From Candidatus Anaerobutyricum avicola (GTDB lineage Bacteria; Bacillota; Clostridia; Lachnospirales; Lachnospiraceae), in assembly GCA_019113845.1 (NCBI GenBank), contig DXGQ01000032.1:22834-86833 (forward strand): a DNA stretch of 64,000 bases. Reading direction: 5' to 3'. Both the position numbers and the translations under genes were made by a program. The stretch's first letter is position 1. Every line of letters begins with the position of its first letter. This document shows, piece by piece, positions 16,715 to 26,574 of the stretch. The notes below the pieces were generated by a model. It ran no database searches and was not told the origin of the DNA. It was given only the letters and a program-made list of their open reading frames with translations.

Positions 16715-19696
16715 CTATTTTTTATCCTTTTCCTTTCCATCATGGAAATATGCGGCAAGAATCTCTCTTCCGCAGGCCACGGCATTTTCAGAAGCATACC
16801 CATTGACGATCCGGACAGCCAAAGAGATCTCCGGCTTGTCCGCCGGCGCATAACCGATAAACAGAGCATGGTCCGGGCGGAGCCGGCTTTCCTGAGCGGT
16901 TCCGGATTTCCCTGCCACCGGGATGCGGAATCCCTCAAATATCCCGGTGTTCGCCACATACATCTCCATTCCCCGGTGCACGCTGTTCCAGGTGTTCTCC
17001 GACAGTTCAATATGATTTTCCGGCCGGGCGGCGGTCTCACCGGAAATGTCAGTCGCAGCCTCAGCGTCCACATTGCCGGAAACACCGTCCCCATCTTCAC
17101 CACCATCTGCCCCGGAAGCGCCGGTATCGGCGATTCCCTCCGGTCCGACATCTTTCACGAGCGTCAGTTTATAACAGTCGCCCTCATTGGCGACGGTGTT
17201 CACATATCGTCCCAGCTGCACCGTGGCGTAGTTGTTCGTTCCCTGTCCGATGGCGGAAGGAATCGCGTAGGAATCCGTCACCTGCGGACTGCTCTCCGTA
17301 AGCTCGATGCCGCTTTTTTCGTTTAAGTGAAACAGTTTTGCATATTTTTGCAGGTATCCCAGTGCCTGGGCGTCGGAAAATTCCCGGTTTCCTTTCATGC
17401 CAAGCCGGTATGAGACTTCACATAGATAGTCGTTGCAGGAATGGCGCAACGCCGCGGATACCGAAGTGACCGGCCCGTGTCCCGCGTGATTCCAGCATCG
17501 CAGCGCCGGGGATACCTTGTCAAAGATACCGTCGCACACCACGGTCGTGTCCGGGTCAATGACGCCCTCTTCCAGACCGGCGATCACCGTCACCGGCTTA
17601 AATGTGGAACCCGGCGCGGAAAGCTGCTGGGTCGCCCGGTTGTAAAGGGGCAGAGATTTATTCTGCGAAAGGCTGTAGTAATAGTCGTTATCCATGTTGT
17701 TGGCGAGACGGTTGTTGTCATAGCCCGGATAGCTGACGCACGCCAGCACTTCCCCGGTATCCGTGTCCGTCACCACGGCGGAACCGGAACACGGGTCCAG
17801 CGCCAGATCTGCCGGGGTGATCTCCAGACTTTCGATCTTTTCCCGGATAAATGTGTAAGCGGACATTTCTCCCGCTTTCCATGCCTGATAAGTATCGTCT
17901 TTCTTCGTCAGGATCTTCTGGTCATAGAGTAACTGACAGATCTCTCCCGGCGAAATCACATCCTGCATCACCATGCGCTCATACACAAGTTCATCAAAAT
18001 CACTATCTTCCCGCAGAGCATCCACGATATAGTCCACAACACTTTCATACATTTCTTCCTGGGTGAGATAGGCATCTTCTCCCGTAAAAATCTTATCCCG
18101 CACCCATCCTTCTGCGATGACCGCATTCAGATAACCGCGCAGGGAGAGAGTACCGTTCTCCCACTGTTTTTCATACTCCGCGGCGTCCTCCTCATACTCC
18201 TCATAGAGAAGGTCGACCTGCTCCATAATAAATGTCCCGTATTCCTGAAGAACCTCTTCTTCTCCGGAAGACTGCCCACCGTCTGTACCAGTCTCCGTCT
18301 CTGAAGACTGTCCGCTGTCTGTGTCCTCTCCGGCATCCCCCTTCCCAGTCTGCCCGGCTTTCGCGGAAAGCGCCTCCGCGATTTCCTGACAAATCGCTTC
18401 CTTTTGCTTTTCGTATCGCTCCTGAATCTCTTTTTCCAGCTTCGTGGCATCCCTTTCCACAAAATGCGCCGTGTCGATGAGGTGATTGTGAAACAAAGCG
18501 CAGTAAACCTCGTAGATGGGAATCCGGATTTCCGTGGTATCTGAAATATGTTCCTTATCAAATGTTTTCGCATCTGTGATATTTTCCAGCAACACTTCTG
18601 CGATCTTTTTCTCCAGGATATCGTAAACTTTCCGCTGCAGATCGGAATCGATGGTCAGATACACGTCCTGCCCGGTCTGCGGCTCTTCGCTTTTTCCGGT
18701 ACTTCCGATGATGCGGCCCATGTTATCCACCAGCACCTCCTTACTCCCGTCTTCGCCGTGGAGTTCTTCTTCCAGATACTGTTCCATACCGGCTTTTCCG
18801 ACAACCGCGTCCGACGCATATCCTTTCTCCTCCTTTTCTTCCAGTTCTTCCGGGGAGATCTGTCCGGTGTAGCCGATGATGGAAGCGCAGGCTTCCCCGC
18901 CGTCATAGACCCGCATGGTATCTTCCTCGATGGACACCCCCGTAAATTCCGTCTGATTCTCCGAGATGGCGGCAACCGAAGTGTCCGATACATTTTCTGC
19001 CACCGTGACCGCAAGATATTTCTGGTACGCCTGCAGGGAAAGCGCATAGCGGATATGAAGAATCCCCAACACTTCTTCTTCGGAAAGCTTCTCCGGCAGA
19101 CCATATTGCTGCTTTTCCCCGGACGTATATTCTTTTCCGCCCTGCGAGAAGAGACAGAAGCGATCCTCTCCGCTCAGATAGGCAATGATATCCTCCTCGT
19201 CCGCCCGGCTCTCTTCCTCGCTCATCTCATCGATGGACGCCTTCCCGAAAACATCCGCCCGGAATCTGGCCAGCGCTGTCCCCTCCACAGTAAATGTATA
19301 TCCGCCCTGCCTGTCCCATGTCAGTTCCAGATACTGCGAAGGCGTATCTCCGTTTTGTTTCAAAACTTTCAGAAGCCGGTAGATGGTTCCGTTGAGCGAC
19401 AACTGCCGCTCACGGCTGCCGGGATATGTCTGACTGTCTTCCATGGTCAGATCATAGACCAGCTCATTTCGCGCCAGAGGCTTTCCATTGCGGTCATAAA
19501 TATTTCCCCGGACGCCCTTTTGCCGGATCTCTCTTTTTGTCTTTAAGACAAAGTTCTCGGCGTACTTCTCCCCGTCCACAATCTGCAGACGATACAGCCG
19601 CCCTATGAGCAAGGCAAATAAAAAGCACAGCCCCGCGCCAAGAATCATGGTCCTCGTGATCTTAATCTGCTTTATCTTTTCCAGAATCTTCGACAT
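16715..19696 (-). CDS. Class B penicillin-binding protein (993 aa) with a large insertion before the transpeptidase SxxK
   Basis: RGNIYDRNGKPLARNE; APGSTFKPVTVIAG; SCNDYL; GKSGTAQES; ~250-aa acidic/low-complexity insertion. Confidence 0.9.
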   Translation of the reverse strand: MSKILEKIKQIKITRTMILGAGLCFLFALLIGRLYRLQIVDGEKYAENFVLKTKREIRQKGVRGNIYDRNGKPLARNELVYDLTMEDSQTYPGSRERQLSLNGTIYRLLKVLKQNGDTPSQYLELTWDRQGGYTFTVEGTALARFRADVFGKASIDEMSEEESRADEEDIIAYLSGEDRFCLFSQGGKEYTSGEKQQYGLPEKLSEEEVLGILHIRYALSLQAYQKYLAVTVAENVSDTSVAAISENQTEFTGVSIEEDTMRVYDGGEACASIIGYTGQISPEELEEKEEKGYASDAVVGKAGMEQYLEEELHGEDGSKEVLVDNMGRIIGSTGKSEEPQTGQDVYLTIDSDLQRKVYDILEKKIAEVLLENITDAKTFDKEHISDTTEIRIPIYEVYCALFHNHLIDTAHFVERDATKLEKEIQERYEKQKEAICQEIAEALSAKAGQTGKGDAGEDTDSGQSSETETGTDGGQSSGEEEVLQEYGTFIMEQVDLLYEEYEEDAAEYEKQWENGTLSLRGYLNAVIAEGWVRDKIFTGEDAYLTQEEMYESVVDYIVDALREDSDFDELVYERMVMQDVISPGEICQLLYDQKILTKKDDTYQAWKAGEMSAYTFIREKIESLEITPADLALDPCSGSAVVTDTDTGEVLACVSYPGYDNNRLANNMDNDYYYSLSQNKSLPLYNRATQQLSAPGSTFKPVTVIAGLEEGVIDPDTTVVCDGIFDKVSPALRCWNHAGHGPVTSVSAALRHSCNDYLCEVSYRLGMKGNREFSDAQALGYLQKYAKLFHLNEKSGIELTESSPQVTDSYAIPSAIGQGTNNYATVQLGRYVNTVANEGDCYKLTLVKDVGPEGIADTGASGADGGEDGDGVSGNVDAEAATDISGETAARPENHIELSENTWNSVHRGMEMYVANTGIFEGFRIPVAGKSGTAQESRLRPDHALFIGYAPADKPEISLAVRIVNGYASENAVACGREILAAYFHDGKEKDKK

Positions 19697-19706
19697 GTTT
19701 TCATCT

Positions 19707-19755
19707 CCTACGTTTGTAATATTTATATCTTACATATGTAGGATTAAGATGTCAA
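19707..19755 (-). promoter_or_regulatory. Promoter with overlapping BlaI-type operator for the PBP at 16715..19696
   Basis: Minus strand TTGACA (19755-19750) -17- TAAGAT (19732-19727); TACATATGTA at 19731-19740; second half-matched site TACGTTTGTA at 19709. Confidence 0.75.
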
Positions 19756-19836
19756 CCTGTTTTTCAAAAAGAATCTCTTTCACAGAGATTGCAGGCTGAT
19801 TGGAATCATTTTTTTGATGACGTTCTTCTGGAGCAA

Positions 19837-19935
19837 AAAAAGCTGCCGCCAGACATTCTCATACGAAACATTATCATTTCACTGATTGAAATCATTTACT
19901 CTTTGTATGAGAAATCCGTCTGACGACAGCTTTCC
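19837..19935 (-). terminator. Long hairpin terminator downstream of the Na/Pi cotransporter gene
   Basis: Arms AAAGCTGCCGCCAGAC..TTCTCATAC / GTATGAGAA..GTCTGACGACAGCTTT; T7 run on minus strand. Confidence 0.65.
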
Positions 19936-19968
19936 TATATCTTTTTTCTTTTTACTCTCTGCCAGCTC

Positions 19969-21600
19969 CTACGGCTGAATGGTTGCCAGTTCCTGACCGA
20001 TGTTTAAGACATGATCGCCGATGCGTTCAAAGTCCGTCAGCATCTCCGAATACAGGATGCTGGCCTCTCCCTCGCAGGCTTCCCGGCGCATTCTGTCCAT
20101 CTGGTTCTGACGGTATTCTTCCGTCATCTGATCGATCTTCTGTTCCAGATCAGAAACTTCCTGCAGTTCGCTCTTCGTCAGACTGTTCAGATCATGCAGA
20201 CAGTCCAGAGCGGCCAGACTCGTATCCCGCATCTTTTCTATCTCTTTTCTGGCGTCTTTTGAAAAGGCGATTTGCTTTTCTTCCAGCATCTTCGTATACT
20301 CGCAGATATTCATGGCATGGTCGCCAATCCGCTCAAGATTACTGCATACCCGGAAAAATCCGTTAAAATTCACCGCATCTTTTCGGTTTGTCTCATGGAC
20401 GATCGCACGGGAAATATATTTTGATATCTCTTTATTGAGATAATCAATATAATCCTCGTTCTCCTCCACTTTTGCGAGACGCTGTGCACTGCCCTCCAGG
20501 ACTGCCGCAAAGCTTTGCTCGATATTTTCTCTCGTCAGCTTCTCCATCCGGCGCAGCTCATTCCAGATGCCGTTTAAGGCGATGGCTGCGTTACCCATCT
20601 GATACTCGGCTCCGGCTTCCAGCGGCTTAATGTACATAAGCCCCATCGTATCCGGTTCCTCGCCGACTTGCTCCGGCAGAACCTTCGTCGCAAACTTTGC
20701 CAGCGTTGTGCCAAATGGCAGCAGCAACAATGTCGTCACCACGTTAAAGAGGGTGTGCATGTTGGCGATCTGCGCTGCCGGGTTGTCCGGCGTGAAGCCC
20801 TGCACGATGGTAGTGAGCGGCGTCACGATACATACGATGGTAAAGATGATCGTACCGATGATATTAAAGGTCAGATGAATGATCGTCGTCCGCTTGGCGT
20901 TTCTGCTTGTTCCGATGGCCGCCAGTACTGCCGTGATACATGTACCGATGTTCTGACCAAAGAGAACGAACACAGCATTTGGCAGGTCAATGAGTCCACC
21001 GATCGCCAATGTCTGCAAAATACCGACAGAGGCGGAGGAGGACTGGATAACGGCGGTGAACACCGCACCCACCAGAATACCGATGAGCGGATTGCCAAAC
21101 TGGGTCATCAGATTGATGAAGGCTTCCGAATCCCGAAGCGGCGACATGGCGCTGCTCATCATTTCCATTCCGAGGAAGAGGATACCGAGTCCTGCCACAA
21201 TCTGACCATAATACTGCACCTGCGCTTTTTTGCTGAACATGATGACCGCCACACCCGCAAAGGCGAGGAGCGGCGCGATGGCGCCCACATCCAGCGCGAT
21301 AAGCTGCCCGGTAATGGTGGTTCCAATGTTGGCGCCCATGATGATCCACACTGCCTGCTGCAGTGTCAGCATACCTGAGTTTACAAATCCGACCACCATT
21401 ACGGTCGTAGCAGACGATGACTGGATGACTGCCGTGATACCGGCTCCCACCGCAACGCCAAGGAAGCGGTTCGAAGTCAGCTTCTCCAGAATTCCTTTCA
21501 TCCGGTTTCCGGCCGCTGCTTCCAGTCCGGAACTCATCATCTGCATACCGTAAAGGAACAGGGCAAGACCGCCCATCAATCCTAATACGATACCTGTCAT
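19969..21600 (-). CDS. Na/Pi cotransporter family protein with PhoU-like domain
   Basis: Duplicated QSSSATT/QSSSASVG motifs; C-terminal PhoU-like helices. Confidence 0.93.
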   Translation of the reverse strand: MTGIVLGLMGGLALFLYGMQMMSSGLEAAAGNRMKGILEKLTSNRFLGVAVGAGITAVIQSSSATTVMVVGFVNSGMLTLQQAVWIIMGANIGTTITGQLIALDVGAIAPLLAFAGVAVIMFSKKAQVQYYGQIVAGLGILFLGMEMMSSAMSPLRDSEAFINLMTQFGNPLIGILVGAVFTAVIQSSSASVGILQTLAIGGLIDLPNAVFVLFGQNIGTCITAVLAAIGTSRNAKRTTIIHLTFNIIGTIIFTIVCIVTPLTTIVQGFTPDNPAAQIANMHTLFNVVTTLLLLPFGTTLAKFATKVLPEQVGEEPDTMGLMYIKPLEAGAEYQMGNAAIALNGIWNELRRMEKLTRENIEQSFAAVLEGSAQRLAKVEENEDYIDYLNKEISKYISRAIVHETNRKDAVNFNGFFRVCSNLERIGDHAMNICEYTKMLEEKQIAFSKDARKEIEKMRDTSLAALDCLHDLNSLTKSELQEVSDLEQKIDQMTEEYRQNQMDRMRREACEGEASILYSEMLTDFERIGDHVLNIGQELATIQP

Positions 21601-21775
21601 AATTTTTTCTCCTTTTCGTACTTTTAACCCCTGTCAGCGTGACAGGGACAGATCTTCTCTCTTCTTATCCATTACAGGCTGGATAACTCTTTTCTTTCTT
21701 TTCTTCATCCATTCTAAGGCGGATGACCCTTCTCTCTTCTTCATCTTATACAGGGGCCGTTTTGTCATTCCGGCT

Positions 21776-22465
21776 TTATAATGCTTTTTCTTTCTCGATC
21801 CATTCTGTGAGACGATGCAGATTCTCCGTGCTTCCCGACAGATATAAAATGTCATCCTGCTGCATCACGTATTCCGGACGCACATCCTCCATGACATTGT
21901 CATTATTCTCGATGGCGATGATGTTTAAGCCCAGTTTGGAACGGATATCCAGTTCCATGATGGACTTGCCCACCATTTTGGCAGGAACTACCACCTTGGT
22001 GATATTAATCTTCTTGCTGAGCTGCACATAGTCAAGAATCTGAGAGGATTCCAGGCGGTGCGCCAGACGGATCGCCATATCTCTTTCCGGATAGACAACC
22101 TCGGCGCCAAGAGTTCTCAAGATCTCCCCGTGCTCCGCGCTGTTTGCCTTGGCGATGACCGTCGGGATGCCGAGGCTCACAAGGTGAAGAGTGGTCAGGA
22201 TGGAGGTACCCATCTGTTCACCGATGCAGACGACTGCCACTTCACAGTTTTTGATGCCCGTCTCCTCCAGAGACTTTTTGTCAAGATTTCTGACCACATA
22301 GGCATTTTCTGTGAGATCGCGCAGCTCACGCACTTTCTCCTCATCTCTGTCAATGACCAAAAGCTCCGCGCCGGACTCTGCCAGTTCTGTCGCCAGCGCA
22401 TATCCAAATCTTCCAAGACCTACAATACCGTATGTTGTGCTTTCTTTTTTCTGTTTTCCAAACAT
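21776..22465 (-). CDS. ktrA: KtrA/TrkA family potassium uptake regulatory protein
   Basis: TYGIVGLGRFGYALATELAESGAELLVID RCK domain plus TrkA-C. Confidence 0.92.
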   Translation of the reverse strand: MFGKQKKESTTYGIVGLGRFGYALATELAESGAELLVIDRDEEKVRELRDLTENAYVVRNLDKKSLEETGIKNCEVAVVCIGEQMGTSILTTLHLVSLGIPTVIAKANSAEHGEILRTLGAEVVYPERDMAIRLAHRLESSQILDYVQLSKKINITKVVVPAKMVGKSIMELDIRSKLGLNIIAIENNDNVMEDVRPEYVMQQDDILYLSGSTENLHRLTEWIEKEKAL

Positions 22466-22475
22466 AATAATCTCC

Positions 22476-23774
22476 TTAACCGATTGCAATATTTCCTTCC
22501 GGATAGCTGACTCTGTCTCCCCTTGTAAAGTACCAGAGGGAAGCGATTGTCAGAGGTCCGAGTCTGCCAATATACATGATGACGATGGATAAAAACTTTG
22601 CTCCATCACATAAATCCGGGGTAATTCCTGTCGAAAGACCCACGGTGCCAAAGGCGCTGGTAATCTCAAATAAGAGATCGACCAGAGGGATCTCCGGCTC
22701 CAGAATCGTCATGATATATGTGCCTATAATAACAACAAACAACGCCAGTGAGGCGATGACTGCCGCCTTTCGGAACGCGTTTTTCGGAATCGCGTAATGA
22801 AACGCCTTCTCATCCTTGTTGGTCGCCGCCGACTTGATGCCCTGCAGCAACACAAAAAAAGTACTGGTCTTGATACCGCCGCCGGTGGAACCCGGGGAGG
22901 CACCGATGAACATCAGCACGGTAAGCACCAGCAGACCGGACTGGGAAAATGTTCCCAACGGATAGGTCGAAAAGCCCGCCGTTCTCGCAGATACACTGTG
23001 GAAAACAGCCGCCATCCAGGTGATATCTTCCGTGAACTTTAACATGACCGCGCCCACGATAATGAGGACGATACTCATGGTGATGACCACCTTCGCGTGC
23101 ATGGAAAACTTCTTCCAGCGGAACCGTTTGGAACAGACCTCACGGATGACAAGGAAACCGATACCGCCCAGGATGATGAGCGCGCATGTCACAACATTTA
23201 ACAGCACGTTATGGCGGTAAGGGATCAGATTCTGAAAATTACCCAAAATATCAAATCCGGAGTTATTAAATGCGGCAACGGAATGGAATAAACTGATCCC
23301 GATCGCCCGAATCGGCGGATAATCCTGTACAAACACAAGAAAACTCAACACAGCGCCGGAAAGCTCGATGATCACCGTCGTGATAAAAATATCCCGCACA
23401 AAAACGACCAGCCCTTTTCCGGAGTCCAGATTCATCGCCTCCCGGATCAGATTCCTTCCCTTCATATTGACCTTTTTGCCGATGGCGATGATCACGCCGG
23501 CGCCCACTGCCGTCACGCCCAGACCGCCGATCTGGATCAGCATGGCAAGGAAGGTCTGTCCGAGGGGAGTAAATGTGTCCCCAGCATCCACCGCGATCAG
23601 TCCCGTCACGCACACCGCGCTGGTCGATGTGTACAATGCGTCAATATACCGCAGAGTCACACCGTCTTTTACGCTGCACGGCAGCATGAGAAGTACGGAA
23701 CCGATCAGAATTACAGAAAGAAATCCCAGGGCAATGAGCCGTCCCGGAGATTGTCTTTTTAGCAACCTAAACAT
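22476..23774 (-). CDS. ktrB: KtrB/TrkH family potassium transporter
   Basis: 432 aa; TSTSAVCVTGL, AAFNNSGFD, SVSARTAGFST, GSTGGGIKTST, SAFGTVGLSTG selectivity-filter repeats. Confidence 0.92.
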   Translation of the reverse strand: MFRLLKRQSPGRLIALGFLSVILIGSVLLMLPCSVKDGVTLRYIDALYTSTSAVCVTGLIAVDAGDTFTPLGQTFLAMLIQIGGLGVTAVGAGVIIAIGKKVNMKGRNLIREAMNLDSGKGLVVFVRDIFITTVIIELSGAVLSFLVFVQDYPPIRAIGISLFHSVAAFNNSGFDILGNFQNLIPYRHNVLLNVVTCALIILGGIGFLVIREVCSKRFRWKKFSMHAKVVITMSIVLIIVGAVMLKFTEDITWMAAVFHSVSARTAGFSTYPLGTFSQSGLLVLTVLMFIGASPGSTGGGIKTSTFFVLLQGIKSAATNKDEKAFHYAIPKNAFRKAAVIASLALFVVIIGTYIMTILEPEIPLVDLLFEITSAFGTVGLSTGITPDLCDGAKFLSIVIMYIGRLGPLTIASLWYFTRGDRVSYPEGNIAIG

Positions 23775-23805
23775 TGTAATATCCTCTTTCTTCTTTCAAG
23801 TCTCA

Positions 23806-24513
23806 TTATGCTTCGTCCTGCATCCGATATCCAACGCCCAGCTCATTGACGATATAATTCTTTTCTCCTGGTCTTGAGCCTAATTTTTTTCGGATATTTG
23901 CCATATTTACCTGCAGCTTTTTGATACTGCCCGCATCGGAGCTGCCCCACACTGCCTGAATGATGGAAGCGTAGGTGAGCACCCGTCCCGCGTGCTGCGA
24001 GAGCAGCGCCACGATATTGTACTCCGTCTGCGTCAGCTTGATCTCCTTTTCCTGTACACGGACGAGACGTCTGGCATAATCAATCTCCAGATCATGGAGT
24101 CTGTATCTGCCGCTGACACCCTCGTCGCCCTGGAGACCTTCATAGCGCCGGTTACGCAAAGCCGCCCGCACCCTTGCCAGAAGCTCCGCCGTCCCAAAAG
24201 GCTTCGTGATATAGTCGTTGGCGCCGCAATCCAGTGCGGTCACCTTATCTTTTTCCTGGGTTCTTGCTGACAGGACGATGACCGGAGTGGAATCTGTCTG
24301 CCGTATCTTTTTAATAAAATGCATCCCGTCCTCATCCGGAAGTCCCAGATCAAGGAGCACCAGATCCGGATTGTGGGAAGAGTACACAAGAAGCCCCTGC
24401 TTCACACTTCCCGCCGTCAGAACCTGATATCCGTTCGTATCCAGGATCGTCTTTACAAAGCTGCGGATATTCGTCTCATCTTCAATTACCAGCAGTTTAT
24501 ATTTGTTGTTCAT
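23806..24513 (-). CDS. KdpE-like response regulator
   Basis: KLLVIEDETNIRSFVKTIL..., OmpR-type winged helix. Confidence 0.9.
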   Translation of the reverse strand: MNNKYKLLVIEDETNIRSFVKTILDTNGYQVLTAGSVKQGLLVYSSHNPDLVLLDLGLPDEDGMHFIKKIRQTDSTPVIVLSARTQEKDKVTALDCGANDYITKPFGTAELLARVRAALRNRRYEGLQGDEGVSGRYRLHDLEIDYARRLVRVQEKEIKLTQTEYNIVALLSQHAGRVLTYASIIQAVWGSSDAGSIKKLQVNMANIRKKLGSRPGEKNYIVNELGVGYRMQDEA

Positions 24514-25564
24514 CCATTTCCTCCATTTCCAATGAGAAACTGAAACGCGCCCCTCCTTCTCTGCGATTTTCAGCCTTTATGCTTCCTCCGTGTGCCCGGA
24601 TTATGGTCGCACAGACAGAAAGGCCGATACTCATATTGTTTCTCTTCCCATCTGCAGGTTCTTCTGTTCTTTCCTGATATCCCTCAAACAGTCTGTCAAG
24701 CAGTTCCGGTGCAATGCCGCAGCCGTCGTCTTCAATCTCAAAGACAGCATGACTGCCCACCGTGCGCACCCGGAAGATAAGCCTGGTCATCCCTTTCGCA
24801 TGGAGCACCGCATTTTCCAGAAGGTTCATGAGAACCTGCACGATCAGAAGCGGGTCCATCGGTATGCTGATGAACTCCTCAGGGATCTCCACTTCCACTT
24901 TCTGGTCCGGGTATCTCTTGTGAAACTTGATGAGCGTATCATCTATGAGTTCCTCAAGCACCGTCGGCGTCTTGATGACCTGCACCTGTTTGCTGCCGAT
25001 CTTCGTGATGGAAAGAAGATTCTCCATCATCCGGATCAGCCACTCCGCATCCTCTCTGATCTCTCCCAGCAGCTTGATCTGCTGCTCCTTTTTCAGAGAG
25101 TCATAATTCTCAATGATCGCGGAACAGGAACCATAAATGGTCGTGAGAGGTGTTCGCAGATCGTGGGAGATGGCCCGGAGCAGATTTGCCCGCACTCTCT
25201 CCTTTTCTGTCTCCGCCTTTGTCCTCTCCTGCTCCTTGATCTTGGTCGTGAGCGCGCTGGTCGCCGTGGCGACAACCAGCATGACGATCGCCGAGGAAAG
25301 GCTCTCCACCGCCACAAAATCCAGCGCAAAGTACGGAAATGTGAAGGCAAAATTCTCCGCAAGGACACTTACAAGCGACGCCGCGATCCCCCACAGGTAC
25401 CCTTCTGTTTTCAGTGATATCAGAAATACTCCCAGAATAAACACATCCGAAGAAAATGACTGCGCCTTAAATATTCTCTGCAGGACCAGATTAATCAGAA
25501 AGGTTACGCCCAGAATGACGATGGTAACGATAAAATCTCGTATACATTTTCTATATCTGCTCAT
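24497..25564 (-). CDS. KdpD-like sensor kinase lacking the N-terminal KdpD/USP domains (DUF4118 plus HisKA/HATPase)
   Basis: 355 aa starting at the four-TM DUF4118 region; AISHDLRTPLTTIYGS. Confidence 0.88.
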   Translation of the reverse strand: MSRYRKCIRDFIVTIVILGVTFLINLVLQRIFKAQSFSSDVFILGVFLISLKTEGYLWGIAASLVSVLAENFAFTFPYFALDFVAVESLSSAIVMLVVATATSALTTKIKEQERTKAETEKERVRANLLRAISHDLRTPLTTIYGSCSAIIENYDSLKKEQQIKLLGEIREDAEWLIRMMENLLSITKIGSKQVQVIKTPTVLEELIDDTLIKFHKRYPDQKVEVEIPEEFISIPMDPLLIVQVLMNLLENAVLHAKGMTRLIFRVRTVGSHAVFEIEDDGCGIAPELLDRLFEGYQERTEEPADGKRNNMSIGLSVCATIIRAHGGSIKAENRREGGARFSFSLEMEEMDEQQI

Positions 25565-25624
25565 ATCTTTTTGTAACCTCCGCTAACGACTATATCATTT
25601 TTCTGGCTAAGATGTAGTAAAGAT

Positions 25625-25666
25625 TAAGGGACAGCCTGTTTCTTTTAAAAACTGGCTGTCCCTATT
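25625..25666 (-). terminator. Hairpin between CMD-family gene and KdpD-like kinase gene
   Basis: GGGACAGCC...GGCTGTCCC. Confidence 0.55.
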
Positions 25667-25761
25667 ATATACCTTTTTTGTTTATTTTGTTGTGCCTATT
25701 GTAAAATTAATCGATGAAATGTAAAGTTTTTTTATTTTCTGTGTAAAATATCAGAAGTATT

Positions 25762-26454
25762 TTACATTTCTGCCGCCTTAGTAATGCAGGAAATCGCGTT
25801 CAGGCTCCTCGGATACCCGATATACGGAAGACACTGCGATACCACCTTTGTGAGAAAAGCCGCGTCATTTCCGAGGTTCATATTTCCTTTGGCGTGCGCG
25901 GTAAGCTGCGGCTCGCATCCTCCCTGCGCAGCGAGGAAACAGAAGGTAATCATCTCTCTCTGTTTTAAGTCAAGACCGGTTCTCGTATAATAATCACCAA
26001 AACAGTTGGCCGCCAGCCAGCGGTTCACATGTCCGCTCCTCCACGCCTCCAGCATATGCTCTCCGAAAATATCCGCCTGCGCCTGCGCGCCCTTCTCAAG
26101 ACGGTTTTCCATGGTCGTGGTGGCCTGTCCGGCAAGCGGCAGCTCCACGCCCCTCTCCGTGAGAACGGCATTGACAACATCCAGAAACGGACGAACCCGT
26201 CCCATGCCGAGATAATCCACCGCCTGATAGACCATTTCCTTGACCATCACCGGCGTCAGACCGGCGTCAAGCGCCTTCGGCAGCGTCTCCTTAAACATGT
26301 CCACGCCCTGGCATCCGGCAAGCGTCGCCAGGATTGCCAGATATCTGGTAGGATCATCGAGTTCCTGCCCCGGCTCGTTCACCACCTCGTCCAGAGCAAA
26401 ATGTTCATATCGTTCCATAAATTCCGGATCTGTTTCGCGCAAATTCATTCTCAT
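25762..26454 (-). CDS. Carboxymuconolactone decarboxylase family protein
   Basis: Duplicated CMD-like segments (RYLAILATLAGCQG; REMITFCFLAAQGGCEPQLTAHAKGN). Confidence 0.88.
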   Translation of the reverse strand: MRMNLRETDPEFMERYEHFALDEVVNEPGQELDDPTRYLAILATLAGCQGVDMFKETLPKALDAGLTPVMVKEMVYQAVDYLGMGRVRPFLDVVNAVLTERGVELPLAGQATTTMENRLEKGAQAQADIFGEHMLEAWRSGHVNRWLAANCFGDYYTRTGLDLKQREMITFCFLAAQGGCEPQLTAHAKGNMNLGNDAAFLTKVVSQCLPYIGYPRSLNAISCITKAAEM

Positions 26455-26574
26455 ACACCTCTTCTGTTTTTACAGGGTTCTTCCCGTTTTTTGCTTGCCT
26501 CAATCTCCTCTGCCACATTCTGACCGGCACTTCGTCGAAGAAATCTTACCGTCTCTTTTCTGCTCCGTCTTTGA

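Noticed and set aside
18548-19546. 332-aa plus-strand ORF
   Set aside because: Lies wholly antisense to the 993-aa PBP, which has clear conserved motifs.
21630-21780. CT-rich imperfect repeats and a small Lys/Arg-rich ORF (21634..21855)
   Set aside because: ORF overlaps the ktrA 3' end and has no RBS or recognisable family; pyrimidine-rich intergenic sequence is enough to explain it.
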